DNA of 64,000 nucleotides from Lonicera japonica. Lineage: Eukaryota > Streptophyta > Magnoliopsida > Dipsacales > Caprifoliaceae. A program made the translations under genes and the position numbers. Location: the NCBI GenBank assembly GCA_021464415.1, contig CM038469.1, positions 25,661,736 through 25,725,735 on the forward strand, in the 5' to 3' direction. Under the pieces are notes generated by a model. It was not told the origin of the DNA. It did not search any database and saw only the letters and a list, made by a program, of their open reading frames with translations. Positions 60,095 through 64,000 of this stretch are shown piece by piece. The number at the start of each line of letters is the position of its first letter. Position 1 is the stretch's first letter.

Positions 60095-60440
60095 TTCTTG
60101 TGCTTTTTCCGAAAGTATATGTATATTATTCTTGTATAAATTATTCTTGTATGTTTGTTGGCATATGAACATTGATGGTTAAATTAATGAACTACAGAAC
60201 TAGTATACTTGTGCTTTTTCCGAAAGTATATATATTATTCTTGTATGTTTGTTGGTATATAAACATTGATGGTTAAATTAATGAACTAGTAATCTAGTAT
60301 ACTTGTGCTTTTTCTAAAAGTATATATATTATTCTTGTATAAATTATTCTTGTATGTTTGTTGGTATATGAACATTGATAGCTAAATTAATGAACTAGTG
60401 TACTTGTGCTTTTTTCGAAAGTATATAAATTATTCTTGTA
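60095..60440. repeat. tandem repeat upstream of the hAT transposase
   Basis: About four units of roughly 75-110 bp: 'acttgtgctttttccgaaag', 'tatattattcttgtatgttt', 'gttggtatataaacattgat', 'ggttaaattaatgaactagt'. Unit length varies because 'attcttgtataaattattct' is present in some units only. It lies in the 5' non-coding part of the element. Confidence 0.8.
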
Positions 60441-60675
60441 TACTTAATAAGAAAGAATAGAAAAAATTGAAGTAAAATTTACTAACTTGTTTGGCTACTG
60501 TTTTGAGGATTATGTTACTAGCTTAATAACACTTAGTGATGTTATCTCATAAAATATACTAACTTATTTGGCTACTGTTTTTTTATGTATTTTTTTATAT
60601 TTAGAGTCTTTTTTTCTTATAATTAACGTACTTAAGCTAATTATACATAACAACTATTGTTTAATTTTTCTAGAT

Positions 60676-61074
60676 ATGGCTGCGAATAAATTAACAATTG
60701 GAGATCCCAAGTCCGTAGAAGCAACAAATGTAGGCCCAAGTCAACCAGAAAAACCTCCATCTCCACCCAAGCAAAAGCAAAAAGGTTAGAAATACTAAAC
60801 GAAAGTTTGCTGTATGGGAACATTTTACCATATTGAGGATGGTGATCATGATAAGCCTAGGGCTTCTTGCAATTATTGTGGGGTTACATATGCATGTGAT
60901 CCAAAAAATAATGGCACAAAAAATATGTTAAATCACACACCTCATTTTAAAAAGTATCCATATAAAACGGAAGATAAGAAACAAAAACAATTGTGTTTTG
61001 AACCGAAAAAAGAGGGTGGTATGAATCTTACGTTGATTAGTTTTAGTGTAGAAGCTTGTCGAGTCGGAGGATGA
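60676..61074 (+). pseudogene. hAT transposase N-terminus with BED zinc finger
   Basis: Starts MAANKLTIGDPKSVEA with a Pro/Lys-rich tail. A one-base shift near 60783 hides RKFAVWEHF, and a second shift at about 60830 restores IEDGDHDKPRASCNYCGVTY. It continues to NHTPHFKKYPYKTEDKKQK and FEPKKEGGMNLT. This is the BED finger of plant hAT transposases (WEHF..., CxxC, later H...C). The first two Cys and the His are present, but the last ligand position reads Phe (HFKKYP) where relatives have Cys. BED fingers bind the element's terminal repeats. The frame ends at a TGA at 61072. Confidence 0.8.
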
Positions 61075-61075
61075 T

Positions 61076-61400
61076 ATGGGGGCTAAATCGGAGGTTGATA
61101 TGTTCTTGTTAGAAAGTCGTGAGGTTGAAGATAATAATTTTGATCTTCTAGGTTGGTGGAAGAACAATACTACTAAGTACCCAATTCTTTCCCGTGTAGC
61201 ACGAGATGTATTTGTGATTCCCGTGTCAACCGTAGCTTCGGAGTCGGCTTTTAGTACCGGAGGTTGTGTACTTGACCTATTTCGTAGTTCGTTGTTGCCT
61301 AATACAGTATAAGCCCTCATTTGTACTCAAAATTGGATTCGTTCTTCATCAACTCCAATTAGTCTCCGAGATGCTATGGACGAAGTGGAACAACTTGAAA
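61076..61400 (+). pseudogene. hAT transposase C-terminal dimerisation region
   Basis: Reads DLLGWWKNNTTKYPILSRVA, then RDVFVIPVSTVASESAFSTG, then LFRSSLLPNTV-stop-ALICTQNWIRSS. This is the very conserved C-terminal hAT block (W.....YP.LS..A.....P.S...SE..FS..G...), used for dimerisation and catalysis. It is in a different frame from the BED part, with only a few codons between the two. In intact relatives about 450-500 residues lie there, so the core is deleted. A short exon-like continuation (DAMDEVEQLEKLD) runs to about 61410. Confidence 0.85.
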
Positions 61401-62197
61401 AACTTGATTCGGGTAATATTTTATTTAATATACTTTGTTACATTGAAATTCTTTAATTTTCTCATTACTTTTTTGTGACAATTTATAATGATATTTGATT
61501 TTTGTTTATATCTTTTTAGAAATGTTGGGATCGACACCCGAGAAGAGTTAGATGGTTCTTGATAAGGAGGAGCAAAGAGCTAAAAACTTGCTTGAATGGA
61601 GAATATGAATCTATTAAGCTATTATTCCATTTTAATATTAATTTATATTTTTAAGTTTGAAACTTTTAAGTCTCATGGTTAGTTTTTTGGGAAGCAGCTG
61701 AAATTATTAAGTATGGATATGTTAATTACTAATTTGTAGTTTGAAGTTGTGTACGATTCTATGAAATTGTGGTTTACGGTTTGAAGCTTTTTGGGAATTA
61801 GTTTGAATTACATAGCCACTGCCCACTGTTGTTAATTGTAACTAATGAATGTTGGCATCTTTTTTAACATTTCAATCTATTTTTTGGCAAATAAAATGGC
61901 TGTGTATTAATTTTTAAGGCTGTCTTAATTTTTTTTTTTGGCAAAAGTTAGCCATTTTTTTTTATTAAAATAGCTTTTATTATTTTAGGCCCAACTTCAT
62001 TTTGCAACAGGCCCATATGTCAGGCTCAGACCGATAGACCGACCGAAATCGACCCGATAAACACTACTTCAGTTCAGTTCGGTCTTATATACATTTTTGG
62101 TCTGGTCCAAAAAAATAAAGGACCGAAGTAGTTGGTTCGGTCCAAAAAGCAGGTCAATGGATCGGTCAACCGACCCGTGAACACCCCTATCCACATT

Positions 62198-62694
62198 ATG
62201 TATGATATGGAGTTTGAATAATGTTAAAATAATTGCTTTGCAATGTCATATATGTTGGATAAAAAAGGTGCATATGATTATTTAATTCCGTCCGGACAAA
62301 ATAAAATAATTCCACCTCCTAATTGAAATTGTTTGATCCTTCTCTTGAGAGATCAATAAAATTCATTTTGATTAAACCCAAACGTAAGATAGAACAATTT
62401 TATCACGTCCCCATCTCTTATCCTACACAGTTTAATACTTATGGCTGTGTTTGCCATGCCAAATTAAAAAGGTGAAATATGATTAATATTTATATCCCAT
62501 GTTTGTTGCAACTCCATATAGGATAAAGTATTATATATATAATCTAGATTTGATGTATAATACTCTCTTGCCCCTCCACAGGGACAAAGCAAGTGCAAGA
62601 TCTAAACTTTTATTTATAATTTGATGGAATGTAATATAACAATGTTTATTTTGGTGCGATAAAATTTATTTAGAATGTCTTCTAATATTTTAGT
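62198..62694. other. intergenic DNA
   Basis: AT-rich, no gene or repeat recognised. Confidence 0.4.
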
Positions 62695-63555
62695 AAACGG
62701 GTTACGCGTGTCAATTAACCTGTCTAACAAAGAAATTTTTTACATGATTAGTTAATCATGTTGGGTTAGTGTTGGTATCTTTAATAATGTCAACTCGTAT
62801 AACACGACACGAACTACATAACATGGTACAATTGCCATTAGGGGTATTTTCGGTTTTGGTCAGGGTGGAAATTAAGGTACCCCAAATTCAAACCAAATAT
62901 AAAAATTCGGTTTCGGTTTCTAAATATTCTAAATCCAAATTTGAACTAAACTTTTTAGTTCGGTTTTATTCGGTTTTGATATATGTTTTTTTTTCCTTTC
63001 TAAATCAATTTAATATAATAATAGAATACCAATACTAATGTAAGATTGATTTAGATTCAAATTAAAGTCATAGTTTTCTAAAAATAAGGAGCAAACGTAT
63101 AGAAAACCATATTTTCTATTTAGTTACTATTTTAATTGTATATTTACAAGAATAAAACTCATTAAATAAAATGATGAATTATCTTATCATCATGTATGCG
63201 ATAAAAAAACCCATATCATTATGTAGTTAATTCAAAGATAAGGGCACGCGCATTAATGATTTTTTTTTAACAAAATCACAACATTCAATTAATAAGAAAC
63301 ATACTCTTATAAAAGTTTATATTTTTTGTATTATAGTATATTTAATGTGTGCTCTTATAGTATATATTAGCATATTTCATTTTTTTATACATAATCCGGT
63401 TCGGTTTAGTTCAATTTTGGATTAGTTAGCCTCAAACCCGAACCAAATTGTTCAATTTCGGTTTCAATTTTTCTTCTGTTTAGTGTTTAACGGATCGGTC
63501 TATTCCGTTTGGTCGATTTTTGGATTAGATTTCACAATCCTAGTTGCCATCCTTA
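62695..63555. repeat. family-G element fragment, interrupted near its end
   Basis: 62695-62838 ('taaacgggttacgcgtgtca', 'acgacacgaac', 'acaattgccat') follows the right half of 55400-55590. Its last bases resume after the inserted element as GTTGCCATCCTTA (63543-63555), matching the AATTGCCAGCCCTA end. It is a decayed right part only. Confidence 0.6.
62839..63542. mobile_element. non-autonomous hAT-like element
   Basis: 704 bp starting TAGGGGTATTTTCGG and ending CACAATCCTA. The flanks ATTGCCAT (62831-62838) and GTTGCCAT (63543-63550) match at 7 of 8. Subterminal parts are rich in CGGTTT and GGTTCGG. The inverted ends are short and decayed. No coding capacity. Confidence 0.65.
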
Positions 63556-64000
63556 ATGTACTTCTTAAATTTCAAGTGCGCTAAAATTTTCATCTCTTGA
63601 AACTTGCGGTGCATGACTTACTAGTCAAACATTATTCTAAGAATACCAAGAATTAACTTTAAAAGCACCCAATCGACCCTAATTTTTTTTTAATAACAAT
63701 CTTGTACCACTGACTAACTTGTACCGCTTAATCAAGAACTTGGTTATTTAAATCTGATTATGCGTAGGGGTTAGCGTATATGATAATTCTGGGGAAGTCG
63801 GTTGAATGTATGTGACGTACAACATACACGTGTTTTGTGCTTCGTATCTTTTTATTACCGCTTCGAGTCCACGGCATTAGGTTTGATTCGGTCCCCCTTT
63901 CAATTCTCAAAATCTCCCAATTTCCTTTCGAAACAACAGAATCTCTCTCTCTAATTCATTCAGACAAACAAGAACAGTGTATTTTCATTCATGATCTGAT
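63556..64000 (+). promoter_or_regulatory. possible promoter and 5' leader of a gene beyond the window
   Basis: A G-box CACGTG lies at 63827-63832, with 'tgacgtac' 15 bases before it. The last 100 bases turn pyrimidine-rich and then CA-rich ('tctctctctctaattcattc', 'agacaaacaagaacagtg'), the usual look of a plant 5' leader. An ATG is at 63991, nine bases before the edge. No coding sequence can be read. Confidence 0.3.

Larger units (their letters stand above)
59450..62189 (+). mobile_element. hAT transposon, internally deleted
   Basis: 2740 bp. The left end TAGGGGTGTGCA and the right end TGAACACCCCTA are inverted with one difference over 12 bp. Subterminal regions (59460-59620 and 62020-62180) are dense in ACCGAACC, CGGTTCGG and GACCGA motifs, the likely transposase-binding repeats. 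An 8-bp duplication is present. Inside are a BED zinc finger (60676-61065) and the C-terminal hAT dimerisation region (61091-61400), but the catalytic core is missing. It can therefore only move, if at all, with a transposase made elsewhere. Confidence 0.88.

Overview
The window is AT-rich nuclear DNA from a flowering plant. The signs are one intron-containing cytochrome P450 gene of the CYP72A type, plant-type Ty1/copia and Ty3/gypsy retroelements, hAT, Tourist-like and probably Mutator-like DNA transposons, and long stretches without coding potential. No species can be named from what is visible. Nothing looks bacterial, viral or plastid, and there is no CRISPR array and no rRNA or convincing tRNA gene.

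Layout. 1-4.0 kb is AT-rich intergenic DNA with transposon scraps. About 4.03-17.2 kb is a nest of retrotransposons. The outermost is a degraded plus-strand Tat/Ogre-like Ty3/gypsy element (LTR ends, primer-binding site, gag and protease pieces). Inside it lies a minus-strand chromovirus (5949-14602, target duplication GGAGC). Inside the chromovirus's 5' LTR lies a solo LTR (12343-13891, duplication CATTA). A small hAT element sits in the distal part (15888-16490). 17.2-24.6 kb is transposon debris with one clear foldback (23848-24000). 24.66-29.49 kb is a direct tandem duplication (copies A and B); a third copy (C) is at 39.24-40.79 kb and part of a fourth (D) at 45.84-47.06 kb. 29.7-39.2 kb holds a Tourist-like MITE, a palindrome-rich MITE, a long (ATT)n tract and a Mutator-like element with internal tandem repeats.

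The only gene I would call intact is the minus-strand P450 at 42085-45506: five exons, all junctions GT-AG, reading frame closed, about 506 residues with every P450 signature motif. Its 1.65-kb first intron carries a 507-bp MITE with an exact 8-bp target duplication and a 75-bp-period direct repeat. A TATA box lies about 57 bp upstream of the start codon.

48.5-50.1 kb is a second solo LTR of the same family (duplication TAGAT). 50.9-55.6 kb holds two inverted copies of a GGGCTGGCAATT-ended element around a truncated, mutated Ty1/copia element. Flanking 8-mers indicate an inversion between the two copies that split an unknown reading frame (55588-56040). 59450-62189 is an internally deleted hAT element that keeps its ends, a BED zinc finger and the C-terminal dimerisation region. 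62.7-63.55 kb is one hAT-like element inserted in the terminus of another. The right edge may be the promoter and 5' leader of a gene that starts beyond the window.

No new multi-gene system was found. The most informative novelties are structural: the inversion, the nested insertions with intact target duplications, and the transposon-loaded P450 intron. All boundaries, translations and comparisons were made by eye.
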